Notes: generated by a model from the letters alone, not told the origin. DNA of 64,000 bases from Cherax quadricarinatus (GCF_038502225.1 NW_027195510.1:110396-174395), one strand, 5' to 3'. Shown: positions 44,937 to 56,656, counted from the stretch's first letter. Program-made: numbers and translations.

Positions 44937-47126
44937 TTGAAACAAGGTGTTTGGGTGTGGCGTCGCTGATCGCCAAGTAAACACAGGATGGAGTGTGATG
45001 TCATGGGAGGTATCCCTATCTGTGCTGGTATGTGTTGGTGGTAGTGAGGGGAGTGTATTAGATATTGTATGGAGATGGTTATTGTGATTTTTTTTTTTTT
45101 TGTGAATGTTTATAAAAATGAGTGGTCATTGATGATAGTTGATGGATGTATTAGTGTTTTTGTGTGTGTACATGTTATGGTAAGGTGTGGTGTGTGTGGG
45201 TGTGTTTGTGTTAGTTTTGGTAAAATGTCTCGTGTCATAAGTGTTTGAGTTAGTTTTTGTGATAATGTTGTCAAGTCTGGAGACTGAGGGAGGAGTTTGG
45301 GGGATGAGTTGTAATTTAATGAAATGTGTAAGTGTAGATAAATTAGAAATGACAAATCTTATTTGGGAGTATTCAAAATGATATTTTGGAAGTGTTTGAG
45401 TGTTTTTTGGAAACGTTCAAAGGTGCTTATGTGAGTATTCAGATGATTTATGAGAGTGTTCGAAGACATCTTGGGGTTGTTCTGTAGTAAGATGATAAAG
45501 GTTGTCGATGAGAGAATATTTTTTAAGAGATATTGAGAAAAGGTGGTCTCAAATGATGATGTATGAGAGTATTTTGAAGGTGTTCAAAGTAAAGTGAGGT
45601 GTGTGTGTTAGGTGGTCATAGAATTTTGTGAATATCTTGGTTACAGTGAGTTTAGTGGATTTGAGATGGGTGATGAGATGCATTTGTGGGTGTGAAATGT
45701 GATTTTTGTGTGTGTTCTGAAGAGGTGTGTTGGGAGATGGGCGAGTGGATGTGAAGAAATGTGGGTGAGATGGAGAGGGGTATGGGGAGGGTTGCATTAG
45801 AAATTTAATGAAATATGGGGGGATTTTACTGAAAATAAAGGTAATGTGTGAATATTTTAAAAGAAATTATAGAAGTGAAAAGTTATGATGCACTGGAAAA
45901 GATTGGAGGGTGTAGAAACATGCCGCAGTAGATGGGTAGTGAGATGATTAGTTGTGAGTATAATATCAATTTATGTAGATACAAGGAGATGGGTATGGAG
46001 ATGATTTTATTAGAATTTTAATAATGTAGGGAGGAATGTGCATTACATTCAAGATTCAGTAAAAAGAAGGGGAAAAATTTTTATCGAAAGAGGAAAAATT
46101 GTGAATAAATTGGGAAGTGATGAGGGTTGTGGGTATTGTTCTCGAACTAGAGATACCAAAAAGATGTTTTAAGTGGGTTGTTGTTGTGAGTGATGTGGGA
46201 TGTGGGGTGTTGTGGGTTGAGGGTGTTGTTTTCGAACTAGAGATGCCGAAAAGTGGTTATAAGTTGTGGGTGATGTGGGTTGTGGGTGTTCTGGGATGTG
46301 GGTGTTGTGGGTTGTGGGCGTTTTTGTCGAGCTAGAGATACCGAAAAAGAGGTGATTCTGTTGTAAGTGTTCGTGTGTGTTTGGTTTGTGTTCATGCTTT
46401 TTGGGCTCATGTTATAACTTAGTTGGAGGTGAGTGTACTCATAGAAATTGGTAATCGTCTTGGTTATAGTGATTTCAGGGGATTTCTATAAAATGGGTGT
46501 TAGTCTGTGATGTTGATCTTAGTTTATGGTGATTTTGGTGGTGTTTTGACTGTATTCAGTGGTGTTTTAGTAGTATTCAGAGGTGCATTTGGGAGCACTC
46601 AAATGGCGTTCGAGACTATTCAAAGGTGTTTTTGAAGGTGATCAAATGATGTGTAAGAGTATTTATGAATGTGTTCTGGGAGTATTCAGTGGTGATTTGG
46701 CGGTGTTCAAATGATGTTTTTGGAGTATGCAATGGTAATTGATGGTGTTTTTGGTATTGTTCAAAGTAAAGTGTGGTATGTGTGGGTGTGTTTGTGTTAG
46801 TTTTGGTAAAATGTCTCATGTCATAAGTGTTTGAGTTAGTTTTTGTGATAATGTTGTCAAGTCTGGAGACTGAGGGAGGAGTTTGGGGGATGAGTTGTAA
46901 TTTAATGAAATAATGTAAGTGTAGATAAATTAGAGATGCCAAATCTTATTTGGGAGTATTCAAAATTATATTTTGGAAGTGTTTCAGTGTTGTTTGGAAA
47001 TGTTCAGAGGTATTTTTTTGAGTATTCAATGATTTATGAGAGTGTTCGAAGTAATCTGAGGGATGTTTTGCAGTGAGATGATAAAGGATGCTGATGAGAG
47101 AATAATTCTTAAGAGATATTAAGAAA

Positions 47127-47129
<3 letters not shown>

Positions 47130-47181
<52 letters not shown>
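47130..47181. repeat. (GT)n in right arm
   Basis: Mirror of 40806-40860. Confidence 0.97.
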
Positions 47182-47184
<3 letters not shown>

Positions 47185-48032
47185 ACTTCGTAATATGTAA
47201 AATTGTGTCTAGTGAATTTATCGAAATTGATTATAAGTTGTAAGTGTTGTGGTGACTTTTTTCTGATGAAATAGTTAAAACGAGAAAAATTGTGGGATAT
47301 TAGTGAAAATTGTGTGTTGTTGTGAGATGTTGGTGGGAGAGTGAGGGTTTGGGAGGGTGGGGAGAAGGGGTAAGAAGGAGAGAGAGAGAGAGAAGGTTAC
47401 TTCGTGGGGAGTGACCTGAGATGTTATCTGAGATCGGTCAGATAAGATTCGCCATACATTTTTCTGATGAAATAGTTAAAACGAGAAAAATGTCTAGACT
47501 TAAGGAGAGTGAATCTTTTGTAAAGAAATTGTGGATTGTTGTGGGTATTAACGAAAAAAATATGTGAAATTATTTGGGTTATCCTGGGTTAAGAGTGAAA
47601 ATGTGTAATGTTTTCCCTATGTTGTATATTAAATGCATAATACTGAGAATTCATGTAATGAAGAAAATGTAATACTTTAAAATGAAAAATATTAGTGTTA
47701 TCCTATGTTACTTCATTTAAGTTAATTTTAAGTTAATAAGGGAAAACAGAGTGACCTGGTATTGTGATAAATGTGTGTGGAGATGGTGACGACGATGATG
47801 ATCCAGAACAAAATGAATAGAATTTCTTCAAGATAAAAATATGTTGATTTTAGTCAATGAATTGTAACTTTTTTCAATTAATTTGTATTTTTTTATTGAA
47901 TGTATTACTAGAAATGCATTGGTTGTATAATAAATAAATAAATGAAAATATTGTGTATTAGTGTTATCCTGCATTTTAAGTTAATGTTTGATCGACAAGA
48001 TTCAGCCTGTTGGTCTGTGTGAGGTCATCACG

Positions 48033-48137
48033 TGACGTCACTGACATAGGGGGAAGTCGACAAGATTGAGCCTGTGTGTGTGAGGTCATCACATGACGTC
48101 ACTGACCGCCGAGTAAACACAGGTGGGGGTGACGTCA
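48033..48137. promoter_or_regulatory. Three TGACGTCA sites in 105 bp (right arm)
   Basis: TGACGTCA at 48033-48040, 48094-48101 and 48130-48137, mirroring the left-arm cluster exactly in span. Confidence 0.6.
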
Positions 48138-48889
48138 CAGTTGTTTAGACCTGTATTAAGAGAAAGCACCATGCCCCATAGGGGGAGTTCATTTGAATGC
48201 TTACCCCCAGAGGGAGAATCCAAAAACTTGATCTAAGGAGATGGAGTGTTTGTATTATTTAATATCGAGAGAACTTGATCCAAGGAGATGGAGGAGAAAT
48301 ACTTGGACATAGAGGGTAGAAGTGGATGGTGGGGGAAATCTTTGTATTATTGATATCGAGAAAAACTTGATCCGAGGAATTGGAGCATGGAATTTGGGAT
48401 AAAAGTGGGAGTCCCTTTTGACTGCTTACCCCCAGAGGGGGAAATCCAAAAAAAACTTGATCCGAGGAAGTGGAGTCTTTGTATTATTGATATCGAGAAA
48501 AACTTGATCCGAGGAGATGAAGTCTTTGTATTATTTGATATCGAGAAAACTTGATCCAAGGAGATGGATTAGAAATACTTGGGGTAGAAGTGGATGGTGG
48601 GAGGGTGTTGATCCGAGGAATTGGAGCAGGAAATTTGGGATGCAAGTGGGAGTCCATTTTGAATGCTTACCCCCAGAGGGGGGAATCCAAAAAACTTGAT
48701 CCGAGGAAGTGGAGTCTTTGTATTATCGAGAAAAACTTGATCCAAGGAGATGGAGCAGGAATTTTGGGATGGAAGTGGGTGGTGGGAGGGTTACCCATAG
48801 GGGGAAACCCAATAAATTTGATCCGAGGAGATGGAGAGCACAAGAAAATGAAATTAAAAAAAATCGAAAAAATCGGAAAAAAATTCGGG

Positions 48890-49105
48890 GAGCGGGAGCG
48901 ATCCGGACGACGCTGCAGAAGGCGCTGCAGAAGGCGCGGGCGGGCGCGAGGCGGGCGCGGGCGGGCCCCGGTCGGGCGGGTGCGCGGGCGGGCGCGTGGG
49001 CGCGGAAGGAGTCCGCTCAGGAAAGGAGACCGCTCAGGAAAGGAGACCGCTCAGGAAAGGAGACCGCTCAGCCGCAGAGACCGCTCAGCCGCCTCCAGCA
49101 CTACT
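48890..49105. repeat. GC-rich tip and subterminal repeats, right
   Basis: A GCGGGCGGGCGCG-type run, two CTGCAGAAGGCGC units, then three CCGCTCAGGAAAGGAGA repeats and two CCGCTCAGCCGC boxes before the terminus. Confidence 0.85.
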
Positions 49106-49111
49106 GTTGTA
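49106..49111. repeat. 6-bp target duplication GTTGTA, right
   Basis: Pairs with 38891-38896. Confidence 0.75.
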
Positions 49112-50439
49112 TTTTGGTGTCTGTACCTCCTGGTTCCTTTTCAATGATAAGCAGGGCAGTGGGTGTCGTAGCAATATTTTTTTGAGTATCGATGTACGGC
49201 ACATTTCAGGGTGGAAGAGTTTACAGGAGGTGGAACAACATCCTTCTTTGGACAGGAGGTCGCAGCATTTCTGTTTGCTCAAAGTTGCACATCTCGTTTG
49301 CTTTCTCAGTTATTCCATGCCACAGATGCCCCCAAGCAAAGAATTTGCACCGTTTTCCTTTTGTTTTAGAATTTGTGGTAGATGCAATCTTAATTTGTGT
49401 TCTTTCTAGAACTGCACAACTTTCTTCAGTAACCATGCTAGAATCACCATCACCACCAACTGTCACTAGAAGTAGACCAACATTGTCCCTGTGAGGCAGA
49501 CTCCTCCTCTACCACATCTGTAAGGAGACTGTGGTTTTGTGTAGTGGTGGCTGTGGTAGTCTTTTTGCTTTCTCATTCTACTTTTAGTCATCAAATTTTT
49601 CATCAAAATTTTCACCATCGCATTCTCTCCAAATTTTTCCTCCTTCTATTCCTTTCCCTCCCCTCGTCTCTCCCTCATCTCTCCCTCTGTCTGTCTCTTC
49701 TCAAGCTATTCCATCCGTCGCTCAATTTTTCATTGTCTACGCTGGTCTAAACGCAAAACAATCTTAATAAAGATTGTGTTATTCCTCTTCCTGACGTAAC
49801 CTCAAGCCTTGATTGTCCTCTTTAGTCGTATTCACATTTGTTCTGTTTCCTAACTCAATCTAGATAAATAGACAAAGAAAGTATTTTTATTTAAACAACT
49901 TTCTATTTGCATAGCTAGCGACACAAGGTTTTAAAAACAGCCAAATGAGGTTCATACATAAAGGTCTCTACTAAAACTCGATTACGAGTTGCATTTTTAA
50001 CAGATTGCTCTAAACTAATGAAATTTACGTGATATTGATGCCATGTGCGGCCTACCTGGCCGTGCAGTTCTGAAGACCAATAATCGATTGTTATTTTTTA
50101 GAAGAACTCTAAAATTGTAATCCTATTTATCAGTGATTGTATGCAGTATAGTGGCACAATCTTAACAAGTCTCATCATTATCTCCTCTCTTAGCAATGGA
50201 TCTCAAAATACTTCATCCATTTACAGCACATATACTCAAAACAGGAATGAAATGACATCAGTTTTGAGCTTACAACAGCTACGTATGTGCTCGCTTCAGG
50301 AAACATACCCAGTGATGCTAGGTACCTGATGTTTGTAGCACTGTTGGGAAAGTGATTACAGCGACGTGCATTTTGGCTGGCTTTCCACGAGGCAGGCTAA
50401 AATAACACGGGTTCAATCCCGTGTTATTTTGTTATTTTG

Positions 50440-50440
<1 letters not shown>
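49112..50440. other. No supported gene; unknown minus frame at 49221-49490
   Basis: Mostly unique-looking DNA. A minus-strand frame (TVGGDGDSSMVTEESCAVLE, then KIASTTNSKTKGKRCKFFAW) looks somewhat protein-like but I do not recognise it. A small GTGTTATTTT hairpin/duplication precedes the next (AT)n. Confidence 0.4.

Positions 50441-50516
<76 letters not shown>
50441..50516. repeat. (AT)n microsatellite
   Basis: About 37 TA units abutting MITE-A copy 6. Confidence 0.97.
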
Positions 50517-50520
<4 letters not shown>

Positions 50521-50906
50521 GTGCCGAATATGTAAACCTGGTCAATTAGCAAGAACTCATTTAAATTTAAGTCCTTTCTGAAATTTTCTCTTATACGTTT
50601 CAAGGTATATATTTTTCATTAATGTTAATGTAATTTTTTTTAATTTGGCACCAAAAAAATCTTAGAAAACTTACCTAACCTTATTATAACAAGAGCAATT
50701 TATTTTAGCCTAACCCAACTAAATATATTTTAAATACGTTTACAAAAATTTAGTACTAAACAAACACAATCAAATATATTTTTTTCGTTAGGTTCAGAAT
50801 GATTTTGGCGAAATTATTGCTTACACAAATTTTCACTTGTCCTATATGGCAAGATGAGCGTTGCTATATAAGCCAAGATCGCAAGTTCTGCCTATTCGGC
50901 ACGACA
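50517..50906 (+). mobile_element. MITE-A copy 6, full length (390 bp)
   Basis: Termini TGTCGTGCCGAATA and TATTCGGCACGACA. The interior closely matches copy 2, and (AT)n lies on both sides (after a short CACA on the right). Confidence 0.92.
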
Positions 50907-50909
50907 CAC

Positions 50910-51055
<146 letters not shown>

Positions 51056-54000
51056 TTTTTTTTTTATTATCATACTGGCCGATTCCCACCAAGGCAGGGT
51101 GGCCCAAAAAAGAAAAACTTTCACCATCATTCACTCCATCACTGTCTTGCCAGAAGGGTGCTTTACACTACAGTTTTTAAACTGCAACATTAACACCCCT
51201 CCTTCAGAGTGCAGGCACTGTACTTCCCATCTCCAGGACTCAAGTCCGGCCTGCCGGTTTCCCTGAATCCCTTCATAAATGTTACTTTGCTCACACTCCA
51301 ACAGCACGTCAAGTATTAAAAACCATTTGTCTCCATTCACTCCTATCAAACACACTCACGCATGCCTGCTGGAAGTCCAAGCCCCTCGCACACAAAACCT
51401 CCTTTACCCCCTCCCTCCAACCCTTCCTAGGCCGACCCCTACCCCGCCTTCCTTCCACTACAGACTGATACACTCTTGAAGTCATTCTGTTTCGCTCCAT
51501 TCTCTCTACATGTCCGAACCACCTCAACAACCCATCCTCAGCCCTCTGGACAACAGTTTTGGTAATCCCGCACCTCCTCCTAACTTCCAAACTACGAATT
51601 CGCTGCATTATATTCACACCACACATTGCCCTCAGACATGACATCTCCACTGCCTCCAGCCTTCTCCTCGCTGCAACATTCATCACCCACGCTTCACACC
51701 CATATAAGAGCGTTGGTAAAACTATACTCTCATACATTCCCCTCTTTGCCTCCAAGGACAAAGTTCTTTGTCTCCACAGACTCCTAAGTGCACCACTCAC
51801 CCTTTTCCCCTCATCAATTCTATGATTCACCTCATCTTTCATAGACCCATCCGCTGACACGTCCACTCCCAAATATCTGAATACGTTCACCTCCTCCATA
51901 CTCTCTCCCTCCAATCTGATATCCAATCTTTCATCACCTAATCTTTTTGTTATCCTCATAACCTTACTCTTTCCTGTATTCACTTTCAATTTTCTTCTTT
52001 TGCACACCCTACCAAATTCATCCACCAATCTCTGCAACTTCTCTTCAGAATCTCCCAAGAGCACAGTGTCATCAGCAAAGAGCAGCTGTGACAACTCCCA
52101 CTTTGTGTGTGATTCTTTATCTTTTAACTCCACGCCTCTTGCCAAGACCCTCGCATTTACTTCTCTTACAACCCCATCTATAAATATATTAAACAACCAC
52201 GGTGACATCACACATCCTTGTCTAAGGCCTACTTTTACTGGGAAAAAATTTCCCTCTTTCCTACATACTCTAACTTGAGCCTCACTATCCTCGTAAAAAC
52301 TCTTCACTGCTTTCAGTAACCTACCTCCTACACCATACACTTGCAACATCTGCCACATTGCCCCCCTATCCACCCTGTCATACGCCTTTTCCAAATCCAT
52401 AAATGCCACAAAGACCTCTTTAGCCTTATCTAAATACTGTTCACTTATATGTTTCACTGTAAACACCTGGTCCACACACCCCCTACCTTTCCTAAAGCCT
52501 CCTTGTTCATCTGCTATCCTATTCTCCGTCTTACTCTTAATTCTTTCAATTATAACTCTACCATACACTTTACCAGGTACACTCAACAGACTTATCCCCC
52601 TATAATTTTTGCACTCTCTTTTATCCCATTTGCCTTTATACAAAGGAACTATGCATGCTCTCTGCCAATCCCTTGGTACCTTACCCTCTTCCATACATTT
52701 ATTAAATAATTGCACCAACCACTCCAAAACTATATCCCCACCTGCTTTTAACATTTCTATCTTTATCCCATCAATCCCGGCTGCCTTACCCCCTTTCATT
52801 TTACCTACTGCCTCACGAACTTCCCCCACACTCACAACTGGCTCTTCCTCACTCCTACAAGATGTTATTCCTCCTTGCCCTATACACGAAATCACAGCTT
52901 CCCTATCTTCATCAACATTTAACAATTCCTCAAAATATTCCTTCCATCTTCCCAATACCTCTAACTCTCCATTTAATAACTCTCCTCTCCTATTTTTAAC
53001 TGACAAATCCATTTGTTCTCTAGGCTTTCTTAACTTGTTAATCTCACTCCAAAACTTTTTCTTATTTTCAACAAAATTTGTTGATAACATCTCACCCACT
53101 CTCTCATTTGCTCTCTTTTTACATTGCTTCACCACTCTCTTAACTTCTCTCTTTTTCTCCATATACTCTTCCCTCCTTGCATCACTTCTACTTTGTAAAA
53201 ACTTCTCATATGCTAACTTTTTCTCCCTTACTACTCTCTTTACATCATCATTCCACCAATCGCTCCTCTTCCCTCCTGCACCCACTTTCCTGTAACCACA
53301 AACTTCTGCTGAACACTCTAACACTACATTTTTAAACCTACCCCATACCTCTTCGACCCCATTGCCTATGCTCTCATTAGCCCATCTATCCTATCTTACC
53401 CTAACTGCCTCCTCTTTTAGTTTATAAACCTTCACCTCTCTCTTCCCTGATGCTTCTATTCTCCTTGTATCCCATCTACCTTTTACTCTCAGTGTAGCTA
53501 CAACTAGAAAGTGATCTGATATATCTGTGGCCCCTCTATAAACATGTACATCCTGAAGTCTACTCAACAGTCTTTTATCTACCAATACATAATCCAACAA
53601 ACTACTGTCATTTCGCCCTACATCATATCGTGTATACTTATTTATCCTCTTTTTCTTAAAATATGTATTACCTATAACTAAACCCCTTTCTATACAAAGT
53701 TCAATCAAAGGGCTCCCATTATCATTTACACCTGACACCCCAAACTTACCTACCACACCCTCTCTAAAAGTTTCTCCTACTTTAGGATTCAAGTCCCCTA
53801 CCACAATTACTCTCTCACTTGGTTCAAAGGCTCCTATACATTCACTTAACATCTCCCAAAATCTCTCTCTCTCCTCTGCATTCCTCTCTTCTCCAGGTGC
53901 ATACACGCTTATTATGACCCACTTCTCGCATCCAACCTTTACTTTAATCCACATAATTCTTGAATTTACACATTCATATTCTCTTTTCTCCTTCCATAAC

Positions 54001-54430
54001 TGATCATTTAACATTACTGCTACCCCTTCCTTTGCTCTAACTCTCTCAGATACTCCAGATTTAATCCCATTTATTTCCCCCCACTGAAACTCTCCTACCC
54101 CCTTCAGCTTTGTTTCGCTTAGGGCCAGGACATCCAACTTCTTTTCATTCATAACATCAGCAATCATCTGTTTCTTGTCATCCGCACTACATCCACGCAC
54201 ATTTAAGCAACCCAGTTTTATAAAGTTTTTCTTCTTCTCTTTTTTAGTAATTGTATACAGGAGAAGGGGTTACTAGCCCATTGCTCCCGGCATTTTAGTC
54301 GCCTCATACGACACGCATGGCTTACGGAGGAAAGATTCTTTTCCACTTCCCCATGGACAATAGAAGAAATAAAAAAGAACAAGAGCTATTTAGAAAAAGG
54401 AGAAAAACCTAGATGTAGGTATATATATAT
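51056..54430 (-). mobile_element. RTE-like LINE, nearly complete copy (copy A)
   Basis: About 3.4 kb on the minus strand with a 5' region (GAGGCGACTAAAATGCCGGG), a single ORF and a ~250-bp 3' UTR. The UTR includes CACCCTGCCTTGGTGGGAAT and ends GATAATAAAAAAAAAA before (AT)n. Copy B at 58443-60168 is nearly identical where they overlap, and an older relic lies at 55575-55880. The clade call (RTE or a relative) rests on the compact single ORF and motif style. Confidence 0.88.
51309..54200 (-). pseudogene. RTE-like ORF2: endonuclease plus reverse transcriptase, one internal stop
   Basis: One frame from 54200 to 51309, interrupted only by TAG at 53393-53391 (EEAVRVR/DRWANESIGNG). The endonuclease part has LALSETKLKG, SVYAPGEERN, VVGDLNPKVG and DISDHFLVVATL, the E/N/D/H residues of apurinic-type nucleases. 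The RT part has CIVPLYKGK, FVAFMDLEKAYDRVDRGAMW, VGLRQGCVMSPWLFNIFIDG and LLFADDTVLLGDS (FADD at 52079-52068), then VFRYLGVDVSADGS, LLYGCEAWV and a basic end GRGRPRKGWREGVKEVL. The frame also reads on upstream of 54200 (NFIKLGCLNVRGC), so the true start may be further 5'. Without the TAG it would be about 960 residues. The TAG makes this copy inactive unless read through. Confidence 0.9.
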
Positions 54431-54505
54431 ATGCATGTGCGTGTCTGTGAAGTGTGACCAAAGTGTAAGTAGGAGTAGCAAGATATCCCTGTTATCTTAG
54501 CGTGT

Positions 54506-55018
54506 TTATGAGACAGAAAAAATAGGCCTTACTAATGATGTATAAAGCTGCAGTATGACCTCTGGACTTCTGTTGCTTACACTTCTTGATATAAATCCCA
54601 GTAATCTATTTGCCTTATTACGTACGCTTAGGCATTGCTGTCTTGGTTTAAGGTTGCTGCTTACCATAACCCCCAAGTCCTTTTCACAATCTGTATGGCT
54701 AAGTTCTACATTATTTAACTTGTAAGTGCTAGGGTTATGGACACTCCCGAGCTTCAGAACCTTGCATTTATCTACATTGAACTGCATATGCCACTTTTCT
54801 GACCAAGAGTAGAGTTTGTCTAAATCCTCCTGAAGTTCCCTAACATCTACGTTTGAATCAATTATCCTACCTATCTTCGTGTCATCGGCGAATTTGCTCA
54901 TATCACTAGCAATTCCTTCATCAAGATCATTGATATATATTATAAACAACAACGGGCCCAAGACTGATCCCTGTGGAACGCCACTTGTTACTGATCCCCA
55001 CTCGGATTTAACCCCTAT
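54506..55018 (-). pseudogene. CR1-like RT palm fragment
   Basis: It reads SVTSGVPQGSVLGPLLFIIY, INDLDEGIASDMSKFADDTK (catalytic FADD), WSEKWHMQFNVDKCKVLKLG and HTDCEKDLGVMVSSNL, and ends at YTSLVRPIFSVS where similarity is lost. This is the part of the CR1/L2-type RT just upstream of the fragments at 2212 and 6940 (the DLGV segment overlaps the latter). Truncated at both ends. Confidence 0.87.
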
Positions 55019-55035
55019 TCGGATTTAACCCCGAA

Positions 55036-55400
55036 TGTCGTGCCGAATATGTAAAACTTACGATCTTGGCTTAAATAGCAACGCTCATCTTGCCATATAA
55101 GAGAAGCGAAAATTTGTGTATCAATAATTTCGAAAAAATTTATGTCATTGTGTTTGTTTAGTATTAAATAATTGTAAACGTATCTAAAATATATTTAGTG
55201 GGATTAGGCTAAAATAAATTACGCCTGTTATAAAAAGGTTAGGTAAGTTTACTAAGATTTTTTTGGTGTAAAATTATAAACTTTTACGTTAAAATTAATG
55301 AAAAATATATATCTTTAAACGTATAAGAGAAAATTTTAGAAACGACTTAATTTTAAATAAGTTCTTCCTTATTGACCAGTTTTATCTATTAGGCACGACA
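55036..55400 (-). mobile_element. MITE-A copy 7 (365 bp, diverged)
   Basis: Starts TGTCGTGCCGAATATG and ends TCTATTAGGCACGACA; a small internal deletion near 55130. The flank left of it (CCCCTATTCGGATTTAACCC) repeats part of the adjoining LINE edge. Confidence 0.88.
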
Positions 55401-55406
55401 TACATA

Positions 55407-55411
<5 letters not shown>

Positions 55412-55470
<59 letters not shown>
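55412..55470. repeat. (AT)n microsatellite
   Basis: TA run after MITE-A copy 7, ending ATGTCGT, a possible remnant of another MITE-A terminus. Confidence 0.95.
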
Positions 55471-55472
<2 letters not shown>

Positions 55473-55574
55473 GTCGTAGCTTGAAGAGTAAAATGTGTGG
55501 GGTTTCTAAAGGCATTAATCAAAGAGGGTGAGGAGATAGGTTAGGTAGTTCGTTTATTTAGAAAGAAAGGAACG

Positions 55575-55880
55575 AAATAGAATGACTTGGAAAGTATATA
55601 AATCTGTAGTGGAAGGAAGGCGAGGTAGAGGTTGTCCTTTGAAAGGTGGGAGGGAAGAGGTAAAAGGAGGTGTTGTGTGCGAGGGGATTAGACTTCCACC
55701 AAACGTGACTGAGCGTGTTAGATAGTGCAGGCAAATGGATTTTATGACTTGACGTGCTGTTGCAGTGTTAGCAAAGTAACGTTTTTGAAGGGATTCAGGG
55801 AAACCGGTTAGCCGGACTTGATTGCTAGAGGTGGGAAGTACAGTGCCTGCACTCTGAAGTAGGGATGAAGATATCTTCCA
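55575..55880 (+). pseudogene. Old RTE-like LINE 3' end
   Basis: Plus-strand text RMTWKVYKSVVEGRRGRGCP and REEVKGGVVCEGIRL, then the 3' UTR (GAAGGGATTCAGGGAAACCG; GTACAGTGCCTGCACTCTGA) align to the end of copy A with many changes and broken frame. Confidence 0.8.
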
Positions 55881-55883
55881 GTT

Positions 55884-55942
55884 TTTGAGCTCTAGAGTGA
55901 GAGAGAGAGAGAGTGTGTGTGTGTGTGTGTGTGCGTGTGTAT
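55884..55942. repeat. (GA)n/(TG)n microsatellite
   Basis: GAGAGA followed by about 13 TG units. Confidence 0.9.
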
Positions 55943-56046
55943 ATATTATATATATTTATGTAATTATTTATTTATTTTATTTATTTATTATGCATTATAA
56001 CCAAAGTGAAAATAATGGTGAATTTCCAAGCATGCTGTGCGTGGGC

Positions 56047-56164
56047 GTCACGTATCAAGTGAAATTTATGAGTGACATGTCAGGCATTGATTAAATTATT
56101 ACAAATTGTTATGAATTTAAGCTATGCCTGACATATCACTCATAAATTTCACTTGATATGTGAC
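56047..56164. repeat. 41-bp inverted repeat with 36-nt loop
   Basis: Arms 56047-56087 and 56124-56164 match with two differences (TCAAGTGAAATTTATGAGTG at the core). It would make a stable hairpin. Confidence 0.9.
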
Positions 56165-56345
56165 CTGGCAGAATCTCGGCAAGCTTTGCGTTACTGAAGG
56201 CAGTTTAGGGTTTCATGAGGCTTCTCAGGCTCAGGTTAGGGTATAAGGAGAGAGGAAGATGATTTTCAAGTAAAAGTAGGACTTTGACATGGATACATGA
56301 CGTCTCAATGGTCTTTTAACATGTATATAGATGTGAGTAGCATTA

Positions 56346-56369
56346 TATATATATATTATATATATTATA

Positions 56370-56429
<60 letters not shown>

Positions 56430-56454
56430 TATAATATATATATATATATATAAA
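56346..56454. repeat. Imperfect (AT)n
   Basis: TA dinucleotides with TATATG/CATATA interruptions forming a broad AT palindrome. Confidence 0.9.
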
Positions 56455-56584
56455 ATATAGGGAGGTACCACCTCTAGAACTGTTATAGGGACCCTCATCC
56501 TCAGAGAAAAGAATAAACTTGCTTCAGGGAAAACTCAATATTCTCCCTGAAGCTGTTTGAGAATTTTCTCCTACCACCCCCTAT

Positions 56585-56585
<1 letters not shown>
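56455..56585. repeat. 130-bp segment with weak inverted ends between (AT)n tracts
   Basis: Ends TATAGGGAGGTACCA and CCTACCACCCCCTATA are partly complementary. An internal CTTCAGGGAA ... TTCTCCCTGAAG hairpin is visible. Possibly a small MITE in (AT)n. Confidence 0.4.

Positions 56586-56653
<68 letters not shown>
56586..56653. repeat. (AT)n microsatellite
   Basis: About 34 TA units at the 3' side of the next LINE. Confidence 0.97.

Positions 56654-56656
<3 letters not shown>

Larger units (their letters stand above)
38897..49105. mobile_element. Giant 10.2-kb palindromic (fold-back) element
   Basis: The left end AGTAGTGCTGGAGGCGGC is the reverse complement of the right end GCCGCCTCCAGCACTACT. 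From there inward the halves are reverse complements for about 4.17 kb each, around a ~1.9-kb loop, with many substitutions and small indels but matching order: GC-rich tip, GGATCAAG repeats, TGACGTCA cluster, AT-rich segment, (CA)n/(GT)n, G-poor modular repeats. A 6-bp direct repeat flanks it. I see no transposase, polymerase, integrase or other domain in any frame. It is a non-autonomous inverted-repeat transposon or an inverted segmental duplication; the target duplication favours the former. Superfamily unknown. Six-bp duplications occur in Polinton/Maverick and IS3EU-type elements among others (family knowledge). Confidence 0.85.
44937..49105 (-). repeat. Right inverted arm (about 4.17 kb)
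   Basis: Reverse complement of the left arm. The plus strand is C-poor. The right tip has an extra unit of the 17-bp subterminal repeat CCGCTCAGGAAAGGAGA (three copies, about 49012-49062) where the left tip has fewer. Frames at 48551-49185 arise from the GC-rich repeats. Confidence 0.9.

Noticed and set aside
38897..49105. Polinton/Maverick identity for the giant palindrome
   Set aside because: The 6-bp duplication is compatible, but no polymerase, integrase, protease or ATPase segment is visible, so the superfamily is left open.
51559..53295. Plus-strand frames opposite the RTE-like ORF (also 58952-60102)
   Set aside because: Shadow frames of the minus-strand LINE; the minus strand has all RT motifs.
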